DNA from: Bryobacteraceae bacterium
Lineage (GTDB): Bacteria; Acidobacteriota; Terriglobia; Bryobacterales; Bryobacteraceae
Reading direction: 5' to 3'
DNA length: 9,907 nt
Assembly (NCBI GenBank): GCA_014379815.1
Contig: JACMLA010000748.1
Coordinates: 1 to 9,907 of the forward strand
Numbering within the stretch: the stretch's first letter is position 1; each line of letters opens with the position of its first letter. The translations under genes and the position numbers were made by a program. Shown one piece after another: positions 1 through 7,928 of the stretch. The notes beneath the pieces were generated by a model. That model was given only the letters and a program-made list of their open reading frames with translations. It made no database searches and was not told the origin of the DNA.

Positions 1-1
1 G

Positions 2-1117
2 CATCAGAAAGTCCGGCTGACGGTTGCGATCTGTGGCGTCGTGTTTGCCAGTCTGCTGATGTTGATGCAGCTGGGCTTGAAAGACTCGCTGATGGAGAGC
101 GCGTCGCTGGTCGAGCAGAACATGCAAGGCGACCTGTTCCTTGTGGACAAGCGATCGAAAGCCCTGATCGTGTCCCAACCTTTCTCCCAAAGGCTGCTCC
201 AGCAGGCGCTGAGCGTACCGGGAGTGGAGTCGGTCTACCCTCTGATGGCAGGTTCCGCGACCTGGAAAAATCCATGGACGGGGACCTCGCGAATGATCCT
301 GGCGCTCGGCGTGGACCCGGAGCGCCCAGCTTTGCGGCAGGCAGACGTCCTCGCCCAGCTTCCAGCTTTGCGGGCGGGTGACTACCTGCTGTTTGATAAG
401 ACCTCACGGCCGGAATTCGGTGCGGTCACGGAATCGTTTGAGAAGGGCGAACGCGTCCGGGTCAGGATTGAGGACGAGCGATTTCGGGTAGCAGGGCTGA
501 TTCACTTCGGGTCGTCTTTCGCTGCCGACGGCAACATCGTGGTCTCTGCGTCTGCCTTCCGCCGGATGTTTCCCACACGCGCCGCTGGAGGCATCGACAT
601 TGGCGGCGTCACGCTGCACTCCGGCGAAAGCCTTGCCGATGTTAAACAGGCACTGGTGCAGTATCTGCCTCGCAATCTGCAGGTGATGACCCGCGAAGAA
701 ACGCTGGACTGGGAGCGCGATTACTGGGGAGCCGGTACCACAATCGGGTTCATTTTCCAGCAAGGGGCGGTCATCGGATTTATTGTCGGCGTCGTCATCG
801 TGTATCAGATTCTCTACACCGACGTCTCCAACCACCTCCCGGAATACGCCACGCTGAAGGCCATCGGCTACAGCAACCGGTATCTGCTTGGGGTTGTGTT
901 TCAGAGCGCATTTTTTCTCTCGGTACTCGGCTACATTCCGGGGCTTCTGCTCTCTTTGGTGCTGTACGGAATTACCGAACAGGCGACCTCGATTGCGATG
1001 CGGCTGACGCTGGACAGGGCCGCTCTGGTATTTGCCCTCACTCTTGGGATGTGTTTCAGCTCGGGAGTCCTCGCAGTCCGCAAGTTGCGGCAAGCCGATC
1101 CCGCGGAGGTCTTTTAG
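2..1117 (+). CDS. DevC-like ABC transporter permease (5' end missing)
   Basis: Inner-membrane permease of a MacB/DevC-type ABC exporter, which would work with an ATPase, a periplasmic HlyD-type adaptor and a TolC channel to move a substrate out through both membranes. The frame is open from base 2 and reads HQKVRLTVAICGVVFASLLM; this is the usual DevC first membrane segment, so the GTG at base 41 is internal and the true start lies upstream. The visible 371 residues show that segment, a long periplasmic domain (about residues 30-250), then three C-terminal membrane segments. The first of these leads into YQILYTDVSNHLPEYATLKA, a DevC hallmark. Only some 15 residues seem to be missing compared with the family length of about 385. 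The ATPase gene begins 3 bases after the stop. The substrate cannot be told from sequence; cyanobacterial DevBCA exports heterocyst glycolipids, but that role should not be carried over. Confidence 0.9.
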   Translation, partial: HQKVRLTVAICGVVFASLLMLMQLGLKDSLMESASLVEQNMQGDLFLVDKRSKALIVSQPFSQRLLQQALSVPGVESVYPLMAGSATWKNPWTGTSRMILALGVDPERPALRQADVLAQLPALRAGDYLLFDKTSRPEFGAVTESFEKGERVRVRIEDERFRVAGLIHFGSSFAADGNIVVSASAFRRMFPTRAAGGIDIGGVTLHSGESLADVKQALVQYLPRNLQVMTREETLDWERDYWGAGTTIGFIFQQGAVIGFIVGVVIVYQILYTDVSNHLPEYATLKAIGYSNRYLLGVVFQSAFFLSVLGYIPGLLLSLVLYGITEQATSIAMRLTLDRAALVFALTLGMCFSSGVLAVRKLRQADPAEVF

Positions 1118-1120
1118 AAA

Positions 1121-1807
1121 ATGAGCGGATCAAGTAATCCTGTAGAGCTGAATGAGGTGGACTTCTTCTTTGGCCAGAGGGAGCTGCGGAAGCAGGTACT
1201 TCGCCAAATCCGCCTGACAGTGTGTGCTGGTGAAATCTTAATTCTGACTGGACCCTCGGGCTCCGGCAAGACTACGCTGCTGACTCTGATAGGGGCTTTG
1301 CGATCGGCGGAACACGGCAGCGTTCGCGTCCTTGGGACAGAGCTGACAGGGTCGCAGGAGAAGACGCTGGTGCACGTGCGACGGCATATCGGTTTCGTTT
1401 TCCAGAATCACAACTTACTTAAGTTTTTGACAGCGGCGCAGAACGTTCGTATGTCCGCTGAGCTCGACGGAAGTTCACGGGAGAGCGTTGAGGCAGACGT
1501 CGTGGAGATGCTGGCACAGGTTGGCCTGGCGGATCAGGTCCACAAATTTCCTGACCAGATGTCGGGTGGACAGAAGCAGCGCGTTGCCATCGCGAGGGCT
1601 CTGGTAACACGTCCCTCTCTGGTGCTTGCGGATGAGCCGACCGCTTCGCTGGATTCAAAGAGCGGCCGGGAAGTAGTCAATCTGTTGCACGATCTGGCGC
1701 GCAAACGTGGCAGCGCGATCGTAATGGTGACTCACGACAATCGCGTTCTGGATATTGCCGACCGGACGCTGCACATGGAGGACGGAGTTCTATGCGCGCC
1801 GTTCTAA
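1121..1807 (+). CDS. DevA-like ABC transporter ATP-binding protein
   Basis: Cytoplasmic ATPase that would power the adjacent DevC-like permease. At 228 residues it has the normal length for the MacB/LolD/DevA group. Every expected motif is present: Walker A GPSGSGKT at residues 44-51, Q-loop glutamine at 95 (FVFQN), signature MSGGQ at 147-151, Walker B LVLADEP with D171 and E172, D-loop TASLD, and switch histidine H205 (VTHD). The protein is therefore expected to hydrolyse ATP. The ATG start is supported by a GGAGG Shine-Dalgarno sequence at 1105-1109, 11 bases upstream. The gene sits 3 bases after the permease stop, and its last 16 bases overlap the TolC-family gene, which implies one transcript. 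LolD-type lipoprotein release is an alternative family reading, but the DevC-type partner and the following TolC gene favour an exporter. Confidence 0.95.
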   Translation: MSGSSNPVELNEVDFFFGQRELRKQVLRQIRLTVCAGEILILTGPSGSGKTTLLTLIGALRSAEHGSVRVLGTELTGSQEKTLVHVRRHIGFVFQNHNLLKFLTAAQNVRMSAELDGSSRESVEADVVEMLAQVGLADQVHKFPDQMSGGQKQRVAIARALVTRPSLVLADEPTASLDSKSGREVVNLLHDLARKRGSAIVMVTHDNRVLDIADRTLHMEDGVLCAPF

Positions 1808-3318
1808 CAGGCTTGGTGTTTGCGGGTCTTGCTTGCTGCGATGAATTGCGGCTGAGCTTGCACGACTCGATCCATATGGCGATCACGAATAATCTCGACG
1901 TCGAGATCGCGAGAACTGACTCTCATATCGCGAATGCAAATCTGTGGAGTGCATCGGGAGCTTTCGATCCGAGGCTTCGCGCACAGACTTCGGTCGAGCG
2001 CTCGACAACGCCAGTGGGCTCAATTCTGGAGTCGCCCCGGGGTCGCGTAACCGACCGCGTGTTTGGGCAGTCTCTCACCTACCAGCAGAACTTCGCGTGG
2101 CAAGGTCTGTTTCTCGACGCCGGCATCGAGAATTCGCGTCGCTCGACCGACAATCCTTATTTTTCATTGACTCCTTTCTACTCTCCGCAATTGCGGGCTA
2201 CCGTGAACCTGCCTCTCCTCCGGGGTCGTCGCACCGACGAAGGCAGGACGGCAATCCTGGTGCGGAGAAAGTCGAGAGATATTACTGCCGCGGAGTTTGG
2301 AGTTCGCGTGAGTGCGATCGCGTATGAAGTGGAACGCGTTTACTGGAGCCTCGTAGCGGCAGGGCAGGATGTCGAGGTGGCGAATCGTTCGCTGGAACGG
2401 GTGCAACGGCAAGTCTCCATCGTCGGAAATCTTGTGCAGCAGGGCGAGCTGGCAGCCTCAGAACTGCGACCCGTAGAAGCGGCGCTGGATGAGCGCAGGC
2501 AGGCGTTAAAAGCGGCCGGGCAGCAGCAGTTTCAAGGAGAGACTGCGTTGAAAGAGCTGCTGTCCCGATCCGCTGACGATCCCATCTGGGGTTCGCAGAT
2601 TACTCTGATCGACCAGCAGCCGGAGCTCAGGAGCGACCTCGAGACTGATCTTCGGATGGCTGGTTCCCAGAGGCCTGAGGTCGCGGTTCTCGCCGCAAGA
2701 CGCGAAGCCAGCCGAGCAGAGATTGCGCTTGCCGCCGATGCGTTGCGACCTCGCCTCGACCTCGCTGTTACCTTCCGGTCGCAAAGTCTTGCGGGTCGCC
2801 TGAGTTCCGGTCCAGGCACTCTGTTTCCAGTCGGAGGGGAGATCTCGCCGAAACTGATCGGCGGACTCCCGCGCGCGCTGGGCCAGATCGCCAGAGTGGA
2901 CTATCCCAGTGTGCAGGCAAGCCTGACGTTTGAATTGCCAATCCGGAATCGCAAAGCAGTTGGGGAACTGGTGGAGCGAGAGGCCCAGGGACGGAGAATC
3001 GGACTGGAGCGCGACCGTCTCCTGCTGCGATTTGCGGCGGAGATACGCCGGGCCTGGAACGATGTTGCGGCTGCACGGGAGCGGCGGCAGCTGCTGGCCC
3101 GCTCTCTTGAGAACTACCACGCGAGCGTGGAAAGCGAAGTCCGGAGACTGCAGGCAGGGGAGTCGGGCAACCTCAATGTGACCGTCCGTCAAAACGATCT
3201 TGTCGCGGCGGAGTCACGCGCCGTCAATGCCAGTCAGATGGCGAATGAAGCTGTGGCGGAAGCTCGCCGGGCAGCCGGAAGATATTTGTCGGACTTCGGG
3301 ATTACGATTGCGCCGTAG
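1792..3318 (+). CDS. TolC-family outer-membrane efflux protein
   Basis: Outer-membrane channel and periplasmic tunnel for the exporter encoded just upstream. The 508 residues show the duplicated OEP pattern: an N-terminal LSLHDSIHMAITNNLDVEIA helix start, beta-rich stretches near residues 65-145 and 320-390, and long polar alpha-helical segments (about 160-260 and 400-490) rich in Glu, Arg, Ala and Gln. A short hydrophobic N-terminus, MRAVLTGLVFAGLACC, serves as the signal peptide. Its two adjacent cysteines look slightly like a lipobox, but the -3 to -1 residues do not fit well, so lipidation is uncertain. The start overlaps the ATPase gene by 16 bases and has GGAG at 1784-1787 (4 bases away) and GGAGG at 1777-1781 (10 bases away), consistent with translational coupling. 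TolC-family proteins also serve drug and metal efflux; the link to a Dev-type exporter here rests on gene order. Confidence 0.92.
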   Translation: MRAVLTGLVFAGLACCDELRLSLHDSIHMAITNNLDVEIARTDSHIANANLWSASGAFDPRLRAQTSVERSTTPVGSILESPRGRVTDRVFGQSLTYQQNFAWQGLFLDAGIENSRRSTDNPYFSLTPFYSPQLRATVNLPLLRGRRTDEGRTAILVRRKSRDITAAEFGVRVSAIAYEVERVYWSLVAAGQDVEVANRSLERVQRQVSIVGNLVQQGELAASELRPVEAALDERRQALKAAGQQQFQGETALKELLSRSADDPIWGSQITLIDQQPELRSDLETDLRMAGSQRPEVAVLAARREASRAEIALAADALRPRLDLAVTFRSQSLAGRLSSGPGTLFPVGGEISPKLIGGLPRALGQIARVDYPSVQASLTFELPIRNRKAVGELVEREAQGRRIGLERDRLLLRFAAEIRRAWNDVAAARERRQLLARSLENYHASVESEVRRLQAGESGNLNVTVRQNDLVAAESRAVNASQMANEAVAEARRAAGRYLSDFGITIAP

Positions 3319-3437
3319 TTCACATTCCACGTCTTTATTTCGATTCCGCTTCATTTTGAGAATAAGTCTGGCAAATTACCATTGCGCTTGATAACATCCA
3401 TCTTCTACTCTGGTGCGTATTTGATTCGGGCTCCCAA

Positions 3438-4211
3438 ATGAAAACACTTACATTCTTATTGTTCGCTCTCGTCCTGCCTGTCAGTGCCGCAAGCATAGAA
3501 CTGACAGGAACCATCCGCGATTTCGCTTGCCGGAACTGCACTGCTCCCAGCGGCTTCTCGTCGCATCCGGACTTTCAGTGGTTTGACAGTGGGTTTACAA
3601 CCGGGCTGGTTTCGACCACGCTGCCTGGCGATAAGAGGCCTGTGTATGTAGCCACTCCAAATGCCGGAGCCATCACAAGCGCAGCCACATTCGATCAGTG
3701 GTATCGCGACGTGGCCGGTGTGAATCAGAGCGTGGACTTTACCATTTCACTGGAGGAAACAGCACCCGGCTCAGGCACGTTCCAGTACCTTAACAACGCC
3801 TTCTTCCCTATCAATAATCAACTGCTTGGGAACCAGGGCTTTGCTAACAATTATCACTTCACCTACAGCATCAATGCCGAGTTCACCTACGTCGCTGGCC
3901 AGACGTTTCAGTTCAGCGGCGACGATGACGTTTGGGTTTATATCGATAACAATCTGGTGATCGACCTCGGCGGAACTCACAGCACGCTGACCCGCAATAT
4001 CAACCTCGACACGCTCGGGCTGAACCCGGGACAAAACTACGACCTCGACTTCTTCTTCGCTGAGCGATTCTGCTGTGAATCCAACTTTTCCATCAGCACC
4101 ACCATCGGATCGATAGACAATACCCCGGAAGTCCCTGAACCGGCAACCGCTCTGTTCTCACTGACCGGAGTCGCGGGTCTATGGCTCTTGAAGCGGAACC
4201 GTCGGGCCTAG
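3438..4211 (+). CDS. secreted fibro-slime domain protein with PEP-CTERM sorting signal
   Basis: Predicted surface or extracellular-matrix protein of 257 residues. It begins with a clear signal peptide (MKTLTFLLFALVLPVSA, cleavage near residue 17) and ends with a PEP-CTERM signal: VPEPAT at 232-237, a hydrophobic segment, then the basic tail KRNRRA. In known systems exosortase recognises and cuts this signal. The middle matches the fibro-slime domain: IELTGTIRDF near residue 20, an FDQWYRDV stretch, and an acidic motif GDDDVWVYIDNN with D162-D164. This domain is related to PA14/lectin-like folds, where such aspartates bind calcium. C31/C34 (CxxC) and C212/C213 could form disulfides. No strong Shine-Dalgarno sequence precedes the ATG. 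The gene follows the tolC homologue by 119 bases and could be transcribed on its own. No exosortase gene lies in the window. Carbohydrate binding or adhesion is inferred, not shown. Confidence 0.88.
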   Translation: MKTLTFLLFALVLPVSAASIELTGTIRDFACRNCTAPSGFSSHPDFQWFDSGFTTGLVSTTLPGDKRPVYVATPNAGAITSAATFDQWYRDVAGVNQSVDFTISLEETAPGSGTFQYLNNAFFPINNQLLGNQGFANNYHFTYSINAEFTYVAGQTFQFSGDDDVWVYIDNNLVIDLGGTHSTLTRNINLDTLGLNPGQNYDLDFFFAERFCCESNFSISTTIGSIDNTPEVPEPATALFSLTGVAGLWLLKRNRRA

Positions 4212-4214
4212 GCG

Positions 4215-4781
4215 TTACGATCGCGCTGCAGTCGTGGCACCCTGACGGTGGAGCGCACGGCCAACGCTGCGGGAGATGCTACCCGGAAGATCTCCCGTTT
4301 GCGAGACCGGACGCCACAAAACTGCCCTTGACTCAGGAGAACACCCGGAGCGAAGGCTTCGGGATTCGAAAGCGAAGATCAGGTCATGGTGAAGATGAAG
4401 GGGCTCGCGGCCGCGTGCCGGGATTGGGTGCACGTCACACCCAACCAGCAGTGGAGGTGCCCCGGAAAGCTCGGCTCCGGTCTCTTCGAGAACTTCACGG
4501 CGCGCGGTTTCGTCGGGCGTATTATCATCCAGCTCGACGTGCCCGCCAGGCAGCAGCCAGCGACGTAACCGGCGATGGTGAACCAGCAATACCGCGTCTC
4601 TGGCCGGGCTAAGGACGACCCCGGTACAAGTCAGATGACCGGGGTGGAACGTGTTCCGGGAGAAGGGGTTAGGTGCCCAGTCAAGGAGCGCCAGAGTCAG
4701 CTCCCTGCTCTTGCTTGCCTCCCCGTCGTCGCGCGGATCGAAGTCAAGAAGAAGGGCGCTGACGGTGGCGGGCGTAATCAC
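4215..4781 (-). CDS. Nudix hydrolase
   Basis: Predicted cytoplasmic Nudix pyrophosphohydrolase that cleaves a nucleoside diphosphate linked to another group; the substrate is unknown. With the GTG at 4781 the product is 188 residues. The Nudix box spans about residues 79-103, running from GGHVEL to [10 protein letters not shown], with metal-binding glutamates E96, E99 and E100. The box is one residue longer than the textbook spacing and has Asp in place of the first Glu, as in the GGHVEPGD-type subfamily. Other subfamily marks are [14 protein letters not shown] before the domain, [17 protein letters not shown], and [19 protein letters not shown] after the box. The frame stays open to 5006, but that extension is unlike the family and runs into the start of the kinase gene, so I prefer 4781; no good Shine-Dalgarno sequence supports it. 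The gene is convergent with the PEP-CTERM gene, with 3 bases between their stops. Confidence 0.85.
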   Translation of the reverse strand: MITPATVSALLLDFDPRDDGEASKSRELTLALLDWAPNPFSRNTFHPGHLTCTGVVLSPARDAVLLVHHRRLRRWLLPGGHVELDDNTPDETARREVLEETGAELSGAPPLLVGCDVHPIPARGREPLHLHHDLIFAFESRSLRSGCSPESRAVLWRPVSQTGDLPGSISRSVGRALHRQGATTAARS

Positions 4782-4870
4782 GCTTTTATTATGGGCCAGC
4801 CGCGTTTGGGTCAGTGTCCTACACTTACTTGTATCCGGATGTCCCGTTTCCAGGAGATCCACCGCTCCTG

Positions 4871-4909
4871 CCTGTATGTGGCATTCCTGTATGTCGTAAA
4901 AACCCTGTA
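4871..4909 (+). repeat. CCTGTA direct repeats, candidate activator binding sites
   Basis: CCTGTATGT occurs at 4871-4879 and again, identical over nine bases, at 4886-4894; a shorter CCTGTA copy is at 4904-4909. The first copy also sits inside a TGCC-N7-GGCA inverted repeat (4869-4883). Relative to the start of transcription predicted from the sigma-54-like element, the copies lie near -93, -78 and -60, the usual range for enhancer sites of NtrC-family activators. The repeat is visible; its role is inferred from its position. Confidence 0.4.
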
Positions 4910-4937
4910 AAAGCGCTGGAATCAGGATGTTTACGGA

Positions 4938-4953
4938 TGGCAGGATACGTGCT
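4938..4953 (+). promoter_or_regulatory. candidate sigma-54 (-24/-12) promoter for the two-component operon
   Basis: The 16 bases TGGCAGGATACGTGCT fit the RpoN consensus TGGCACG-N4-TTGCW with two mismatches. They keep the GG and GC dinucleotides exactly 10 bases apart. Transcription would start near 4964. That is tight against the kinase GTG at 4974 and its Shine-Dalgarno GGAG at 4963-4966, so either the start of transcription is a little earlier, translation begins at ATG 5025, or the match is fortuitous. The context, an NtrC-type regulator in the operon and repeats upstream, supports a real promoter. Confidence 0.45.
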
Positions 4954-4973
4954 GCTGGAAATGGAGTATCGGT

Positions 4974-7928
4974 GTGGCCAGACAATGGCCTGGGTTCCCT
5001 GTGCACGAACTACGCAGCCAACTGATGAACGCTCTGCTGGTCATTCTGACCGCGGCAGCGTGCGTCGCTGCGTTCGTAAACTTTCAGCAGAACTTCCATC
5101 CTGAGAAGCGTTTCCGTTTACCGGAAGACGGAGTCACGTGGGTAGACCGTGGCGAGCCGGGCACGCCGAACAGCGTCGTTGCGCTCGCGGTGGAAGAGGG
5201 TAAGTCAGGCGGCAATGCCGGAGTCCGGGCAGGCGATATTCTGAAGCGAATCGGAGCAACGCCGATCAACGCAGCCACCGACGTAATTCAGGTTCTGGTC
5301 GCAGTGAAGCCCTGGGCCAAAGCCGACTATGTCCTCGTCCGGCGAAATGTGGAGTTCCCCGCCCGGGTTGTCGTCGGCGAGCGCGAACCCGATTACGCAG
5401 TCTCCTGGCAGTATGCAATCGGCATCGCTTACCTCGCCATCGGCTTGTTCGTGTATCTGCGACGTGGCAATTCCCCCAAAGCTCTCCACTTTCTGGTGTT
5501 GTGCCTGATCAGCTTTGTCTTATCCACGTTCCACTACACGGGCAAGTTAAACAACTTTGACAAAGTCGTGTACTGGGGCAATCTGGCGGCCGGTATCTTT
5601 GGGCCAACCGTATTCCTGCATTTTTGCCTTACTTTTCCAGAAGCCCGGGGCTGGTTCCGCAAGCGCGGGATGTCGATGCTGATTTACCTGCCCGGGACAG
5701 TGCTGTTAGCCACGACCGTGGCGATCGCTGCCGGGAACCTCCGTGTCGGCATCAGTCTGGTGGAGCTGCGGTGGATGCTCGATCGCTTGCTGCTTGCCTT
5801 CTATAGCGGCACTTACCTGATGGGAGCCCTCGCGCTCCATCTGGAGTTGCGGCGGCGTGCCGAGGAGCCGATTGTCAAGCAGCAGCTGAAGTGGCTTCGC
5901 AATGGTGCTGTTCTCGCGATCGTCCCCTTTACGGTTCTCTACGTTCTGCCCTACGTTCTTGGAGCTACCAGCGGCATGTCGATGCGCTGGGCCGTACTCT
6001 TCCTGCCATTTATTCCGGTAACGTGGGCTTATGCGATCGTCCGTTACCGGCTGATGGACGTCGACGTGATCTTCCGTCAGGGCTACGTCTACACCCTCGC
6101 AACCATCGCAGTACTTGGGGTTTTCTACAGTCTCTTCTTTTTCATTGGGAAAGTCCAGGACCTGAGCCCAAGCGCCATTGTGGCCCTGGTTCTTGTCGCG
6201 ACGTTTGTCTTCCAGCCAATCCGCAACTGGGCTCAGGAGATGCTGGACCGGAATTTCTTTTATCGCGACCGCTATGACTATCGCCGGACTCTGGTCGAGT
6301 TTGCGCGCGAGCTGAGTTCTGAGACGGATCTCGACAAGATGCTGGAGTCCGTAGCGGACAGGTTAACGAGGACTCTGTTCATCCGGCGCTTTGCCGTGTT
6401 TCTGCGCGAGGAGGGAGACACGGGTCAGTTCAAGCTGCAAAAGCTGTGGGGCGGAATGCCACCGGGGTTTCTCGATTTGCAGTTTCTCGATCAGGAAAAG
6501 AAACACGTATACCTATTCTTTGAACGCACCCGCAACGCTCTGGATGTAGTCAGTCAGGAGTGGCCGACGTCGGTGCGACACAGCATCGCCGATCTCGACC
6601 TGACCTACTACGTACCCTGCGCAGTGCGCGGCAAAACAATTGCCTGGCTTGGCGTAAGCCGCACGGAAGAAGGCGATTTCCTCTCCAGCGACGATCTGGA
6701 ACTGGTCGTGACCCTTTCCAATTACGTTGGCATAGCGGTCGAGAATGCCCGCTTGTACTCGTCCCTGCAGCAGAAAGCAGGAGAGTACGAGCGCTTGAAA
6801 GAGTTCAGCGAGAACATCGTCGAATCCATCAATGTCGGCATTCTTGCCGTGGATTTACATGATCGCGTGGAGAGCTGGAACTCGCAGATCGAGAGACTGA
6901 CCGGCATCACTCGCGAGCATGCGGTAGGACGTAGTTTGTCTGAATTGTTCCCGGCCAATCTCTGGCAAAGATTTTCCGAGGTTAAAGGGCAGCCAGGCAT
7001 CCATAACTTCGACAAATACAGCTGGACGCCTGATGCGGTCGGCCTTGGCGCGGTTGGACTTAGCGCGGCTGCCGGCGTAAACGGAGGTGGGGGCCAGATG
7101 CAGGTAGCCCCGCCGCGCAAGACCGAAGTGATTGTCAACATCGCTGTAGCCCCTCTGGTGTCGAGGGACATGGACGAGATTGGAAGACTGATCATCTTCG
7201 ACGACATTACGGACCGGTCAGAGTTGGAGCAGAGGCTGCTGCAAGCCGACAAGCTGAGCTCGATCGGACTGCTCGCGGCAGGCGTAGCGCATGAGGTCAA
7301 CACGCCTCTGGCGGTGATCTCGACGTATGCACAGATGCTGGCCAAACAGGTCTCCGAAGACGAGCAGAAATCGAAGCTGCTGGACAAGATCGCCAAGCAA
7401 ACGTTTCGCGCCAGCGAGATTGTGAATTCACTTCTGAATTTCTCGCGGACCTCTCCGGCCGAGTTTGCGGACATCGACATCAACCGCGTAGTGGAAGAGA
7501 CCGTGTCGCTGGTGCGCCATCAGGTGGAGCGTGCGCAGATCCGCATTGTGATGGAGCTGCAGCCGGAGATGCCCTGCATTCGCGGGAATGCCGGTAAGCT
7601 CCAGCAGGTGTTCCTGAATCTGGTCCTGAACGCGCGCGATGCTATGGACAGAGGCGGCACGCTGACCTTGCGAACCAGGCTGGACCAGACAACCGTGCGC
7701 GTGGAAGTCGCCGATACAGGTCAGGGTATTCCAGTCGAAAATCTGCCACGCATCTATGACCCGTTCTTTACGACGAAGGTGGCGACTAAGGGCACGGGGC
7801 TGGGCCTCTCGGTTACCTATGGCATCGTGCAGGAACACGGCGGGTCCATTGAAGTAGACAGTGCAGTTGGGAGCGGCACCACGTTTCAACTGGTCTTCCC
7901 GCTAGCCCGCAAACCTATTGCGGCATGA
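4974..7928 (+). CDS. PDZ/multi-TM/GAF/PAS sensor histidine kinase (NtrB-type output)
   Basis: Membrane sensor kinase that would autophosphorylate on histidine and pass the phosphate to the adjacent NtrC-type regulator. Domains in order (984 residues): membrane segment about 18-36; periplasmic PDZ-like domain about 60-130 ([19 protein letters not shown]); nine further membrane segments about 147-418, including the [11 protein letters not shown] stretch; GAF about 440-605; PAS about 609-750 ([14 protein letters not shown]); HisKA with phosphoacceptor H773 ([10 protein letters not shown]); HATPase with N-box N886 ([10 protein letters not shown]), G1 DTGQGIP and G2 GTGLGLS. All catalytic motifs are intact. 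A Gly/Ala-rich stretch at about 688-708 interrupts the PAS region. The GTG start has GGAG at 4963-4966, 7 bases upstream; ATG 5025, just before the first membrane segment, is the alternative. The stop overlaps the next ATG (ATGA), so the pair should be translationally coupled. The ligand is unknown; the PDZ domain suggests sensing of envelope protein ends. Confidence 0.93.
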   Translation: MARQWPGFPVHELRSQLMNALLVILTAAACVAAFVNFQQNFHPEKRFRLPEDGVTWVDRGEPGTPNSVVALAVEEGKSGGNAGVRAGDILKRIGATPINAATDVIQVLVAVKPWAKADYVLVRRNVEFPARVVVGEREPDYAVSWQYAIGIAYLAIGLFVYLRRGNSPKALHFLVLCLISFVLSTFHYTGKLNNFDKVVYWGNLAAGIFGPTVFLHFCLTFPEARGWFRKRGMSMLIYLPGTVLLATTVAIAAGNLRVGISLVELRWMLDRLLLAFYSGTYLMGALALHLELRRRAEEPIVKQQLKWLRNGAVLAIVPFTVLYVLPYVLGATSGMSMRWAVLFLPFIPVTWAYAIVRYRLMDVDVIFRQGYVYTLATIAVLGVFYSLFFFIGKVQDLSPSAIVALVLVATFVFQPIRNWAQEMLDRNFFYRDRYDYRRTLVEFARELSSETDLDKMLESVADRLTRTLFIRRFAVFLREEGDTGQFKLQKLWGGMPPGFLDLQFLDQEKKHVYLFFERTRNALDVVSQEWPTSVRHSIADLDLTYYVPCAVRGKTIAWLGVSRTEEGDFLSSDDLELVVTLSNYVGIAVENARLYSSLQQKAGEYERLKEFSENIVESINVGILAVDLHDRVESWNSQIERLTGITREHAVGRSLSELFPANLWQRFSEVKGQPGIHNFDKYSWTPDAVGLGAVGLSAAAGVNGGGGQMQVAPPRKTEVIVNIAVAPLVSRDMDEIGRLIIFDDITDRSELEQRLLQADKLSSIGLLAAGVAHEVNTPLAVISTYAQMLAKQVSEDEQKSKLLDKIAKQTFRASEIVNSLLNFSRTSPAEFADIDINRVVEETVSLVRHQVERAQIRIVMELQPEMPCIRGNAGKLQQVFLNLVLNARDAMDRGGTLTLRTRLDQTTVRVEVADTGQGIPVENLPRIYDPFFTTKVATKGTGLGLSVTYGIVQEHGGSIEVDSAVGSGTTFQLVFPLARKPIAA

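Larger units (their letters stand above)
4782..4973. other. divergent intergenic region between Nudix and kinase genes
   Basis: This 192-base stretch separates two divergently read genes. The half nearer the kinase holds the direct repeats and the sigma-54-like element listed separately. On the Nudix side there is a CATAAT hexamer just upstream of the chosen GTG, but no acceptable -35 box at the right spacing, and a start of transcription there would fall too late for that start codon. No small ORF with family character and no RNA gene was recognised. Confidence 0.6.

Noticed and set aside
404..1093. Long minus-strand open frame opposite the permease gene
   Set aside because: Low-complexity shadow of a well-recognised gene, without any family features; the same applies to minus-strand frames at 2506-3192, 6722-7483, 7428-7889 and 8597-9166.
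1792..1839. Lipoprotein signal at the N-terminus of the TolC-family protein
   Set aside because: The Cys-Cys after LA lacks a proper lipobox (Gly or Leu at -3 with Leu or Ala at -2 and Ala or Cys at -1, depending on which cysteine is used), so an ordinary signal peptide is as likely.
3369..3385. Possible sigma-54 promoter (TGGC and TTGC) upstream of the PEP-CTERM gene
   Set aside because: The GG and GC dinucleotides are 12 bases apart instead of the required 10, so RpoN holoenzyme would not be expected to recognise it.
4181..4910. Several plus-strand open frames opposite the Nudix gene
   Set aside because: Their translations have no recognisable motifs, and the opposite strand carries a clear Nudix hydrolase.
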